This document shows positions 34,301 through 42,849 of a stretch of 54,716 nucleotides of DNA, in pieces. How positions within the stretch are numbered: position 1 is the first letter of the stretch; each line of letters begins with the position of its first letter. The DNA is from Euryarchaeota archaeon UBA558 (GTDB lineage Archaea > Thermoplasmatota > Poseidoniia > Poseidoniales > Thalassarchaeaceae). The translations under genes and the position numbers were made by a program. A model generated the notes under the pieces. That model was not told the DNA's origin and did no database searches. It was given only the letters and a program-made list of their open reading frames with translations. The stretch spans positions 1-54,716 of the forward strand of contig DAZE01000017.1 of the NCBI GenBank assembly GCA_002507175.1, given 5' to 3'.

Positions 34301-35584
34301 ATGGGTTCACAGTGGGAAGATAAAAGCAAGCCGCATCTAAATATCGTATTCATTGGTCACGTCGACCACGGAAAGTCAACGACCGTCGGAAGACTGCTAT
34401 TAGACAGCGGTCACATTGAACAACACGTGATCGACAAGAATGAGAAGCTCGCGAGCGAGTCAGGGAAAGCTGGCTTCGGATTGGCATATGTCATGGATGG
34501 CCTGAAAGAAGAGCGAGAGCGCGGAATCACTATCGACGTAGCACACAAGGAGTTCTACACCCCTAACTACTACTTCACCGTCATAGATGCACCCGGGCAC
34601 AGAGACTTCGTGAAGAACATGATCACAGGCACAAGCCAGGCAGATGCCGCAGTTCTAGTCGTGGCGGCCAACGATGGTGTGAACGCACAGACCAAGGAAC
34701 ACGCTTTCCTAGCGAGAGTCCTTGGAGTCACACAACTGATAGTGAACATCAACAAGATGGACATCAGTGGTGTCGATTACCAGGAATCAAAGTACAACGA
34801 AGTGAAGACCGAGGTCTCCAATCTGCTCAAGATGGCAGGCTTCAAGCCCAACGATGTAAACTTCATCGCAGGCTCATCACAGAATGGCGAGAACATATAC
34901 AACAAGAGCGACAACATGTCGTGGTACAAAGGCCCAACACTCTTCGAGGCCATCGACGCGATCACAATGCCACCCAAGCCAACAGACCGCCCACTGAGGC
35001 TGCCAATCCAAGACGTCTACAAGATCGGCGGAATAGGAACAGTCCCAGTTGGAAAGATAGAGACCGGGGTGTTGAACCCAGGAAAGACGGTAGTATTCAA
35101 CCCAAGTCAGAAATCTGCTGAGGTGAAGAGCATTGAGATGCACCACACACAAGTTGACAGAGCTGAGCCTGGAGACAACGTAGGGTTCAACGTCAGGGGT
35201 CTAGCAGTCACAGACATCCGAAGAGGGGACATCGCAGGATACCAAGATAATCCTCCTACCTTCGTCAGACACGACGAGACCTTCTTGGGCAACATACAGA
35301 TAATGGACATACCAAAGGCTGTTGGTGTGGGGTACACGCCCGTCTTCCACGCACACACCGCGCAAGTAGCGGTCAGGTTCGTCGAACTCGTAAAGAATCT
35401 GAAGACGGGGGAGACCCCTGCGTTCCTGAAGTCTGGCGATGCCGCCTTAGTAAGGTTCCAACCCACAAAGCCAATGGCGATAGAGCAACAAGATGCGTTC
35501 CCAGAACTCTCAAGATTCGCCATACGCGACATGGGTAAGACCGTAGCGGCTGGCGTATGCGCCAAGATTGAGAAGAAGGCTTGA
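34301..35584 (+). CDS. tuf: Translation elongation factor 1-alpha (aEF1A)
   Basis: GTPase that brings aminoacyl-tRNA to the ribosome. G motifs: GHVDHGKST (G1), the switch I/RGIT region (EERERGITID), DAPGHRDF (G3) and NINKMD (G4). Domains II and III follow, with the usual IQDVYKIGGIGTVPVGKIETG. Start at ATG 34301 (MGSQWEDKSKPHLNI) is fixed by its SD; the GTG at 34292 overlaps that SD. The 427 residues match archaeal EF-1-alpha. It is followed 25 bases later by rps10, the conserved archaeal pair. Confidence 0.97.
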   Translation: MGSQWEDKSKPHLNIVFIGHVDHGKSTTVGRLLLDSGHIEQHVIDKNEKLASESGKAGFGLAYVMDGLKEERERGITIDVAHKEFYTPNYYFTVIDAPGHRDFVKNMITGTSQADAAVLVVAANDGVNAQTKEHAFLARVLGVTQLIVNINKMDISGVDYQESKYNEVKTEVSNLLKMAGFKPNDVNFIAGSSQNGENIYNKSDNMSWYKGPTLFEAIDAITMPPKPTDRPLRLPIQDVYKIGGIGTVPVGKIETGVLNPGKTVVFNPSQKSAEVKSIEMHHTQVDRAEPGDNVGFNVRGLAVTDIRRGDIAGYQDNPPTFVRHDETFLGNIQIMDIPKAVGVGYTPVFHAHTAQVAVRFVELVKNLKTGETPAFLKSGDAALVRFQPTKPMAIEQQDAFPELSRFAIRDMGKTVAAGVCAKIEKKA

Positions 35585-35595
35585 AACTGGGAACT

Positions 35596-35602
35596 GAGGT
35601 GA
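35596..35602 (+). promoter_or_regulatory. Shine-Dalgarno of rps10
   Basis: GAGGTGA lies seven bases before the rps10 ATG, inside the 25-base gap after the EF-1-alpha stop, so S10 has its own ribosome entry in the shared mRNA. Confidence 0.65.
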
Positions 35603-35609
35603 TTACTGG

Positions 35610-35939
35610 ATGCCAGTTGTCACCACTATCAAGTTGACCGGGGAAAATCACGAGGACGTGGACACGGTCTGCACACAAATAAAGAGGATATCCGATGAAT
35701 CCGGCGTCAAGCTCAGAGGACCCATCCCACTGCCAACACGAAAGTTGGTCGTTCCCTGCAGGAAAGCCCCCTCAGGAGAAGGCTCTGAGACCTACGACCA
35801 TTGGGAGATGCGGATACACAAGAGACTATTGGAACTAGTCACGAATACCGCGAAAGATGAAACTGCTCTTAGGCAGGTCCTAAGAATCCCCATACCAGAC
35901 TCTGTCACGATAGAACTCTCACTGAGAAATCTCGCTTGA
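35610..35939 (+). CDS. rps10: 30S ribosomal protein S10
   Basis: A 109-residue protein with the S10 pattern: IKLTGENHEDVDTVCTQIKR, GPIPLPTRKLVVPCRKAPSG (the loop that contacts 16S rRNA) and YDHWEMRIHKRLLEL. It belongs to the small-subunit head and, in archaea, is classically co-transcribed with EF-1-alpha as here. The stop overlaps the end of the convergent pepC by 21 bases. Confidence 0.96.
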   Translation: MPVVTTIKLTGENHEDVDTVCTQIKRISDESGVKLRGPIPLPTRKLVVPCRKAPSGEGSETYDHWEMRIHKRLLELVTNTAKDETALRQVLRIPIPDSVTIELSLRNLA

Positions 35940-37301
35940 TTGCCCGAATAAGCCACCTCTCCTGGCTAGTGATCCCATGGGGTCCCACGCTGGTAGCACA
36001 GTTGCACTTGTTTCGAGCCCTTTTCTCATCTCCTCAGATAGTTTTGAAGTGGGTGAGGCAATCTCAAACATGTAATCGTCGAACCAGTTGTCATTCATCG
36101 TGAAGAATCCCTTGTCCCCGCTTTCCTTTGTCCCCCATGAGTTCTCTACTCTCCACCTTCGTGGGGACCCATCGACCACGTCAACCCCAGTAAACAGCAT
36201 TGCATGCGTCATCACAGTCTGACCATGAATTAGTCGATCACGCTTACTCATACCATACTCGAATCCATACAATCCTTGCAGGTCATACAAATTTGAATCC
36301 CATAAGCCTCGTTTCCTGTGCATTTGTTTCCCAACATCACAACCCATCCAAACAGGAACCCCCTCCTCGATTATCTCCATCGTGATCCTCTTCATTTCCT
36401 CAATTGGGACATTCAGGTACACCACAGGTGGCCCGCCGGCTACATTTTGCAATCTGTCCACGGTATAGGTCTTGTACATGTCATTTCTAGGGTCGTGAAC
36501 AAGACATACATAGTCATCCCAATCAACGCTGACGAACTGCGAGGAAAACTCCAATGGAGTCATTTCTCCTTTTCTGTGGAAAACGTCATCCTTGTCTCTC
36601 CACTGCCAGCTAAATCTCTCAGGTGGCGTCCCGAGGTGCATACACAATAATCTCCAAACATTCCCAATCATCTCTGTTTTCCTAGCTCGGACCTCCTCAA
36701 GGCCGACATCCCTAGAGATCATATTTCTTAGCTCGCAGGCGGAGGATCGCAGAAGATCCTTCAGGCTCGCATTCATCCACCTGGTGGCGCTACTAGATTT
36801 GGATTCAGGGAATGCTGACTTTGGAACTAGTCCATGCTTACGAATCAAATTCATGGCCATATTCCACTGACCTCCATCTCCGATAGGATCGCTCAAAAGA
36901 AAGTGGACGGTACGATCCCCAATGTCCCTATTCCCCATTTCAATCATAGATTCAAGAAAGCAATTGGACCGCTCGAACTTATCCCAGAAATGTATGTGTG
37001 CTTGGCTGAATTCAAAGTCCTTCATGTTCATCATTTCCATCGCTCCGGGTCTGAAGAGGTTCAAAGCAGCAAAAAGCCAACATCTTCCACTTGATTTTTG
37101 ATTTGTTGCAGTCCAATTATCCAATTTCGTGCTGAAAGAGGAGTCTGTGCTCTGGACGATATCCCTGTCCAATGCGACGTCGATCAAGTGTCCGTTGCTC
37201 AGTGCGTTCTGTAGGAGCTTATTTGTTGGGTCTTGGGAAAAGCTTTCTCTCAGGCGTTGAATCATTTCCATACTTACGGAACCATCACTCGACATGGCCA
37301 C
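35919..37301 (-). CDS. pepC: Aminopeptidase C / bleomycin hydrolase (peptidase C1B)
   Basis: Cytosolic papain-fold cysteine aminopeptidase. Catalytic residues: Gln68 and Cys74 (NQKSSGRCWLFAALN), His366 (TVMTHAMLF) and Asn387 (RVENSWG). There is no signal peptide. The C-terminal arm that plugs the active site and makes the enzyme an aminopeptidase is present (VLPAWDPMGSLARRG). The length of 460 is typical. It should trim peptides imported after extracellular proteolysis. The C-terminal tail is extended by about a dozen residues (GGLFGQSSEISQ). Downstream of the GINS gene on the same strand. Confidence 0.93.
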   Translation of the reverse strand: MAMSSDGSVSMEMIQRLRESFSQDPTNKLLQNALSNGHLIDVALDRDIVQSTDSSFSTKLDNWTATNQKSSGRCWLFAALNLFRPGAMEMMNMKDFEFSQAHIHFWDKFERSNCFLESMIEMGNRDIGDRTVHFLLSDPIGDGGQWNMAMNLIRKHGLVPKSAFPESKSSSATRWMNASLKDLLRSSACELRNMISRDVGLEEVRARKTEMIGNVWRLLCMHLGTPPERFSWQWRDKDDVFHRKGEMTPLEFSSQFVSVDWDDYVCLVHDPRNDMYKTYTVDRLQNVAGGPPVVYLNVPIEEMKRITMEIIEEGVPVWMGCDVGKQMHRKRGLWDSNLYDLQGLYGFEYGMSKRDRLIHGQTVMTHAMLFTGVDVVDGSPRRWRVENSWGTKESGDKGFFTMNDNWFDDYMFEIASPTSKLSEEMRKGLETSATVLPAWDPMGSLARRGGLFGQSSEISQ

Positions 37302-37335
37302 CTATCCGACTCAGAGGCATTTGGTCATTCCTCGT

Positions 37336-38178
37336 TCAAGCGTCAACAGGTTCTGCCAAGCCTATTGAGATCAGAGTCTCGCTCATCTTCTGCGAGCACT
37401 CGCAGAACTCACCCTTGATTATACTAATTTCTCGTCCATCTTCATCGATGATAGGGTCCTCACTGCTCTCAATTATTCTAACTCGTATCAAATGCGGTTC
37501 GTTTGCAACAGGCGTGGGTGGAGCAGGAGCCTCAAAATATCCTGCATCTATCGCCCTAATCCTATCCTCCTCGTCCATGTCAGGATCATCCCAACTATCG
37601 AAACTTTTTGCTATGGGATTGGGCAACGGTGCTAATTCCCCCGATTCAACGTCGTCAAAAACAGCCAATTCAGGAACACCAACGGGATTATTCCCGATCT
37701 TTTCCTCTATGCCCATGAGTAAATTCCATGAAGCGACCCTTCGAAATTTGTCGACGGCGATTGTGACCTCAGAGTGAAAAATCCTCTCTTTTACATCCAT
37801 TTTCGACCAATCTATTGATTTGCCTGTTCTGCTAATCCCATCCTTACTCTGACCCAACAACGAATCCACCACTGCATTGCTGGTGAGTGCGTTCAATCTT
37901 AAATTGGCCAAGTTTCGCAACTGCGTCCTGATGTTTGACAGTCTTCTTGTAGCGGTTGACAGACGGGCGCTCCCTGCACCTTCTCGACGCATATCGTCTA
38001 TCTCCTGCTCGAGATGAATTATCAATTGTCCAACACGACTCCAAAAATCGGATAATGGCAATGTGACGGGGACTAATTTTCCCCTCTGTTGGCGTGCTAT
38101 CTCAAAGATCGCCTTCTCAATCCTATCGAGTTCACCCGGAGTCAAGTTGTGTTCCTCGCCCTTCTCCAACTTGCTCAT
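37336..38178 (-). CDS. Probable archaeal GINS subunit (GINS51-type)
   Basis: GINS joins MCM and Cdc45/RecJ in the replicative helicase complex. The N-terminal ~100 residues form a helical A-domain-like region (ELDRIEKAIFEIARQQRGKL...RRLSNIRTQLRNLANLRLNAL). A ~120-residue insertion or linker follows, rich in acidic and Pro residues. The C-terminal B-domain-like part (HLIRVRIIESSEDPIIDEDG to ETLISIGLAEPVDA) follows the archaeal GINS51 pattern VRxL-x-D-DGR and a closing LI-x-x-GLAE. The order A then B fits GINS51 rather than GINS23. ATG 38178 is preferred (MSKLEKGEEHNLT); a TTG at 38256 adds 26 residues. The call rests on pattern only. Confidence 0.65.
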   Translation of the reverse strand: MSKLEKGEEHNLTPGELDRIEKAIFEIARQQRGKLVPVTLPLSDFWSRVGQLIIHLEQEIDDMRREGAGSARLSTATRRLSNIRTQLRNLANLRLNALTSNAVVDSLLGQSKDGISRTGKSIDWSKMDVKERIFHSEVTIAVDKFRRVASWNLLMGIEEKIGNNPVGVPELAVFDDVESGELAPLPNPIAKSFDSWDDPDMDEEDRIRAIDAGYFEAPAPPTPVANEPHLIRVRIIESSEDPIIDEDGREISIIKGEFCECSQKMSETLISIGLAEPVDA

Positions 38179-38280
38179 CGTGTCGCGCTTGGGTAAGCGA
38201 TCCTTGAATGATTCCTTGAATGCCCCGTTGTAATTTCCCTCTTCCGTCGAACTCAATAACGCAACAGCCCTCGTAGAGAC

Positions 38281-38365
38281 GCAGGTGTACCCGAGTGGTC
38301 AAAGGGGGCGGGCTCAAGATCCGCTGCATAGTGCTTCGCAGGTTCGAATCCTGCCGCCTGCACCA
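38281..38365 (+). tRNA. tRNA-Leu (anticodon CAA)
   Basis: Type II tRNA. Acceptor GCAGGTG/CGCCTGC (one T-G), D-arm CCC...GGG with GTGGTCAAA in the loop, anticodon stem GCGGG/TCCGC closing CTCAAGA (anticodon CAA, codon UUG), a long variable arm and T-arm GCAGG/CCTGC closing TTCGAAT. Discriminator A is followed by an encoded CCA (38363-38365). No intron. It is divergent from the GINS gene and 86 bases upstream of the giant subtilase. Confidence 0.94.
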
Positions 38366-38451
38366 CATCGGTGTTATTTCCGGTCACTAATCGCCCGACT
38401 GGCCATCAAATAAGAACACCAATTAAATCATTGAAGTCAGTCATTGGAACT

Positions 38452-41400
38452 ATGAAGACCCGAAGTGCTTTGTCCAGCCTCCTTGTCTTATTGATGATTT
38501 CGAGTATAATCGCACCGGCTGCACAAGCTCAGATTAGCCCAAACGAAGAAACTGAAGAAAAAAAATCACTTTTCGACCACCCTACACCGATTATCGATGC
38601 TCTTTCCACTGAATTGCAATGGTCCTTTGCGCGCGAGAAGACCTCCCTCGAACATATGGGTCCGGAGGTTGAACATATTGGATGGACCATCGTGACGACA
38701 AATCCCAAATCGTTGTCGAAAACCATCCCCTCCGAGTCCGTGATCCCTGATGCATTCCTCGAGGACGTTTACGTAATTCCTGAGGTATTTGTTGATGAAA
38801 GAGAGCTTGAAACACTACAAAGGAATGGTGAAATCGAGTTATATTCACCGCTGTACGATTTCCTCCAGCCCGTTCCTATGGGGGTCCCAAATGATCCAAT
38901 GATACCCGATCAATGGCACCTGATCAACACTGGACAACACAACTCCGTGCCCGGCGTTGACTTGAACATAACAGGGGCTTGGGATAGGTACAATGGGTCT
39001 GGGGTTCTGATTAGGGTTGTCGACGATGGAATGGATACCACACATGAGGATCTTCAAGCGAATTATGACTCAACTACATCATATGACTATTGTGATAACG
39101 ACCCAGATCCGAATCCGGTGGAGGCGAGTGACAACCATGGCACCGCTGTTTCTGGTGTAGCAGCAGGAGTAGGAAATAATGGCATAGGAATAGCCGGTGT
39201 AGCATGGGGCGCTAGCCATAATCATGCTAGGTTCCTTTGTGGTGGCAATTCAATCCCGGCATTGTCAGATTTCAATCAGGACATCGACATCTATCATAAT
39301 TCCTGGGGCTACAGCGGTGCTGGTTTTGTAGGTCTAGGCCCCAGTCAAACAGCCATGTTGGAATCGGGGGTATACGAAGGGAGATCCTCCCTAGGAAATA
39401 TTTTCACATTCTCAGCGGGGAATGAGTACACAACGGATGAAAACGTGAATCAGAAAGGATATCAGAATTCAAGGTATACAATCGCAATTGGGGCTATAAC
39501 ATACAACGGAGAACAATCCTGGTATTCAAGCATAGGCGCACCGGTATTGGTAGTGGGCCCATCAGATGGTGGTCCGTTGGGTATAACCACTGCCGATAGG
39601 ACTGGAAGTGTGGGGTACAGTACAACAAACTACACTGACGACTTTGGAGGCACATCATCATCAGGACCGAAGGTTGCCGGTCTGACCGCTTTGATCTTGG
39701 AGGCAGACCCAACGTTAACTTGGCGAGATATGCAAGCGATATTGGTACACTCCTCGACACCAAACGACATTAATCATGAAAACTGGTCTGTAAACGGGGC
39801 CGGACTACCAGTCAGCCATTATTACGGATTCGGAATGGTAGACGCCACGGCCGCAGTGAATCTAGCCGAGAACTGGACTCACTTAGGATCCGAGGTCAAT
39901 GTGTCCTCTCCTCTATACACCCCTTCCGTCAATATACCTCCAACCGGATCTCCCTTGTCCTTCTCGCACACAGTCACCGATATGGTCAGCATAGAAAGTG
40001 TTGAGTTGTACATGGACATTGACCACGAAGATCCTGGGGACCTGATAATTACTCTGACCTCCCCAGGTGGATACACATCGATACTTGCAGACACCAACCC
40101 TGCTGACTATGGGAACATGAGATATCACAAAATGGTAAGCATGCACCATTTTGATGAAATAAGTTCTGGGACGTGGACTGTCGAAGTCATCGATGTCAAT
40201 CCAACCTCCTCAAACGGCACTGTGAATGATTGGCAACTGGTAATCCACGGAACAGACGCGGACGCCGATGGGGATGGTTGGTCTGATGAAGAGGAGAACC
40301 TTTGTGGCTCACTACTCAACGATCCTAATTCGACGCCGCTTGACTCTGACAACGATGGGACCTGCGATGCTATGGATGACGACATAGACGGTGACACTTG
40401 GTCGAATGTGTCCGAATTGATTTGTGGGACTGATCCGTATAATCCACTCAGCACACCCACTGCAGATACTGACTCGGACGGTATGTGCGATGACATAGAC
40501 ATGGATGATGACGGCGATGGAGTAGAGGACAATATGGACGCCTTCCCACTAGACGACCAAGCATGGCAGGATACCGATGAAGATGGAAAGGCAGACGAAA
40601 CATACAAGCCAGTGTGTTGCAACTTTCAGACGGATGATTTCGAAGATCCGAATCTGAATTCGACATTCCAGTGGGATCTTGGCACCGACACTCCATGGTA
40701 TAATCAAAACACGACTTCCAACTCGGGAAGTTATTCCTTGAGGTCTGGATCAATCAGTGATAGCTCAATCTCATCGATTTCCTTGGTAATAGCCACGGAA
40801 GGTGCGGCAGGCAGTTTTGCATACAAAGTAGACTCTGAATCCAACTATGACTTCTTGGAATTCTACATCGACGGAACCCAAGTTGAATCCTGGTCCGGGG
40901 ATATCGATTGGACGAATTACTCTTTCATGCTCACACAAGGTACCCACACCCTCAGGTGGACATACAACAAGGACGTCACCGTTTCAAACGGGTTGGATGC
41001 AGCATGGATAGATGATATCGTACTGCCAACGAGTCTATACATGACGAATCCCGAAATAACTGATTTTGGGACGCATCGAGATCATGACGATGATAATGAC
41101 GGAGTTTTGGATGACTCCGACCACTTCCCACTCGATGATACAGAGTCCTCCGATTGGGATGGGGATGGAATCGGGGACAATTCGGACTACGACGATGATA
41201 ACGATGGGTGGATCGACATCATTGAGTCACAGTGTGGAACTGACCCAATGAACAACACATCAATTCCATCGGATTTCGACCAGGACTCGGTATGTGACGT
41301 TATAGATCCAGATGATGATAATGATGGCTATCCAGACACAGAAGATTCATTCCCATTCAATAGTACAGAATGGGTCGATGCAGACTCGGATGGAATTGGC

Positions 41401-42834
41401 AATAATCTGGATCTGGATGACGACAATGACGGATTCAATGATACCGCCGATGCCTTCCCTCTCAATCCAGCTGAATGGGACGATCTTGATGAAGACGGGA
41501 TCGGTTCAAATGAAGACTCCGATGATGACGGTGATGGCGTACTCGATCTGAATGACGCATTCCCAGACAATCCACTTGAAACCAAAGACACGGACTCGGA
41601 TGGAATAGGCGACAACGCGGACTCTGACGATGACGATGACGGCGTTCTTGATGAGGAGGATGCCTTCCCTCTGGACTCCTCTGAAACACTCGACACGGAC
41701 TCGGACGGGCTTGGCAACAACGCGGACTCGGACGATGATGGAGATGGTGTGAACGACTCCCTCGATCTGTTCCCGCTGAACTCTTCAGAGTGGGCTGACT
41801 ACGATTCGGACGGAATAGGCGACAACGCGGACTCTGACGATGACGATGACGGCGTTCTTGATGAGGAGGATGCCTTCCCTCTAGACTCCTCTGAAACACT
41901 CGACACGGACTCGGACGGGCTTGGCAACAACGCGGACTCGGACGATGATGGAGATGGTGTACAAGACCTACAGGACGCGTTCCCCTTGGATTCTCTCGAG
42001 ACCATAGACACCGATTCGGATGGGGTCGGTGATAACACAGATTCAGACGATGACGGGGACGGAGTACCAGATCAACAAGACGCTTTCCCGAAAAGCCCGG
42101 CAGAGTCAATTGACACTGATGGAGATGGTCTGGGGAACAACGCAGACACGGATGACGACGGAGACGGAACCTTGGACGATGATGACGCTTTCCCGTTGAA
42201 CTCAAATGAATCATCTGACTTTGATCTCGATGGAATTGGGGACAACGCAGACACGGATGACGACGACGACGGGGTCACAGACTCAAATGATGCATGTCCA
42301 ACAACCACTTCTTTGATGGGGCCCGTTGACTCATCAGGGTGCGCTGCTCAACAAAGAGACACAGATTCCGATGGAGTAAGCGACGATCTGGATACAGACG
42401 ATGACGGGGATGGTTGGCTCGACCAAGAGGAGATCGCTTGTGGCACGTCCTCCACAGATGCCTCCAGCATTCCCTTGGACACGGATTCAGATCAGATCTG
42501 CAATGTAATTGACGACGATGATGATGGTGATGGTGTATCTGACTCGGGAGATGCATTCCCTCTCGACCCCTCAGAGACATATGATTTTGACATGGATGGT
42601 ATAGGTGACAATAAGGATTCAGATGACGACAATGACGGGGTGTTGGATTCAAGCGATGCGTACCCCTTCGACTCAACCAGGACATTTGATGAGGGTGTTT
42701 TGATGGCCACAGTCTCGATGGGGTCAATTCTAATCACCGGATTGTTGGCCTCTTCGGTGATGAGCTCAAGAAAAGACAGAAACAAGCCTCAGAACCAGGA
42801 TATTCAAAGCATGCTCGAAGCACTAGAGCGTTAA
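38452..42834 (+). CDS. Giant cell-surface subtilase with P-domain and thrombospondin type 3 repeats
   Basis: Start at ATG 38452 gives a clean signal peptide (MKTRSALSSLLVLLMISSII...AQA). The ~1460-residue protein has a propeptide (~30-140), then a kexin/furin-like S8 domain with Asp191 (RVVDDGMD), His229 (DNHGTAVSG), Asn324 (SAGNE) and Ser402 (GGTSSSGPKVAG). A proprotein-convertase P-domain follows (~515-630; IESVELYMDIDHEDPGDLII, WTVEVIDV, WQLVIHGT). Next come acidic DxDxDG calcium loops, a beta-sandwich domain (~750-890; FEDPNLNSTFQWDLG, TLRWTYNKD), a long tail of ~15 more DxDxDG repeats with DAFPLD spacers, and one membrane helix near the C terminus with a short basic tail. It is probably a calcium-dependent protease held far from the membrane on a stiff stalk. 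TATA-like AATTAAATCA lies ~30 bases before the ATG. Confidence 0.9.
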   Translation: MKTRSALSSLLVLLMISSIIAPAAQAQISPNEETEEKKSLFDHPTPIIDALSTELQWSFAREKTSLEHMGPEVEHIGWTIVTTNPKSLSKTIPSESVIPDAFLEDVYVIPEVFVDERELETLQRNGEIELYSPLYDFLQPVPMGVPNDPMIPDQWHLINTGQHNSVPGVDLNITGAWDRYNGSGVLIRVVDDGMDTTHEDLQANYDSTTSYDYCDNDPDPNPVEASDNHGTAVSGVAAGVGNNGIGIAGVAWGASHNHARFLCGGNSIPALSDFNQDIDIYHNSWGYSGAGFVGLGPSQTAMLESGVYEGRSSLGNIFTFSAGNEYTTDENVNQKGYQNSRYTIAIGAITYNGEQSWYSSIGAPVLVVGPSDGGPLGITTADRTGSVGYSTTNYTDDFGGTSSSGPKVAGLTALILEADPTLTWRDMQAILVHSSTPNDINHENWSVNGAGLPVSHYYGFGMVDATAAVNLAENWTHLGSEVNVSSPLYTPSVNIPPTGSPLSFSHTVTDMVSIESVELYMDIDHEDPGDLIITLTSPGGYTSILADTNPADYGNMRYHKMVSMHHFDEISSGTWTVEVIDVNPTSSNGTVNDWQLVIHGTDADADGDGWSDEEENLCGSLLNDPNSTPLDSDNDGTCDAMDDDIDGDTWSNVSELICGTDPYNPLSTPTADTDSDGMCDDIDMDDDGDGVEDNMDAFPLDDQAWQDTDEDGKADETYKPVCCNFQTDDFEDPNLNSTFQWDLGTDTPWYNQNTTSNSGSYSLRSGSISDSSISSISLVIATEGAAGSFAYKVDSESNYDFLEFYIDGTQVESWSGDIDWTNYSFMLTQGTHTLRWTYNKDVTVSNGLDAAWIDDIVLPTSLYMTNPEITDFGTHRDHDDDNDGVLDDSDHFPLDDTESSDWDGDGIGDNSDYDDDNDGWIDIIESQCGTDPMNNTSIPSDFDQDSVCDVIDPDDDNDGYPDTEDSFPFNSTEWVDADSDGIGNNLDLDDDNDGFNDTADAFPLNPAEWDDLDEDGIGSNEDSDDDGDGVLDLNDAFPDNPLETKDTDSDGIGDNADSDDDDDGVLDEEDAFPLDSSETLDTDSDGLGNNADSDDDGDGVNDSLDLFPLNSSEWADYDSDGIGDNADSDDDDDGVLDEEDAFPLDSSETLDTDSDGLGNNADSDDDGDGVQDLQDAFPLDSLETIDTDSDGVGDNTDSDDDGDGVPDQQDAFPKSPAESIDTDGDGLGNNADTDDDGDGTLDDDDAFPLNSNESSDFDLDGIGDNADTDDDDDGVTDSNDACPTTTSLMGPVDSSGCAAQQRDTDSDGVSDDLDTDDDGDGWLDQEEIACGTSSTDASSIPLDTDSDQICNVIDDDDDGDGVSDSGDAFPLDPSETYDFDMDGIGDNKDSDDDNDGVLDSSDAYPFDSTRTFDEGVLMATVSMGSILITGLLASSVMSSRKDRNKPQNQDIQSMLEALER
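41602..41750 (+). repeat. 149-bp direct repeat, copy 1, in the calcium-repeat stalk
   Basis: This stretch recurs at 41812-41960 with one difference seen (CTGGAC against CTAGAC). The period is 210 bases, exactly 70 codons, so the frame is kept. Near-identity at synonymous sites points to a recent in-frame duplication or gene conversion of two to three calcium repeats. Confidence 0.85.
41812..41960 (+). repeat. 149-bp direct repeat, copy 2, in the calcium-repeat stalk
   Basis: Second copy of the repeat at 41602-41750. The 61-base segment between the copies has diverged more and encodes a similar unit with different codons (DSLDLFPLNSSEW). Confidence 0.85.
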
Positions 42835-42849
42835 CTATGGAGCCAGATA

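Noticed and set aside
41462..42214. Long open frames on the minus strand across the calcium repeats
   Set aside because: The GAY/GAT-rich repeats create stop-free antisense frames; the products are low-complexity Arg/His/Pro or Ser strings without any domain.
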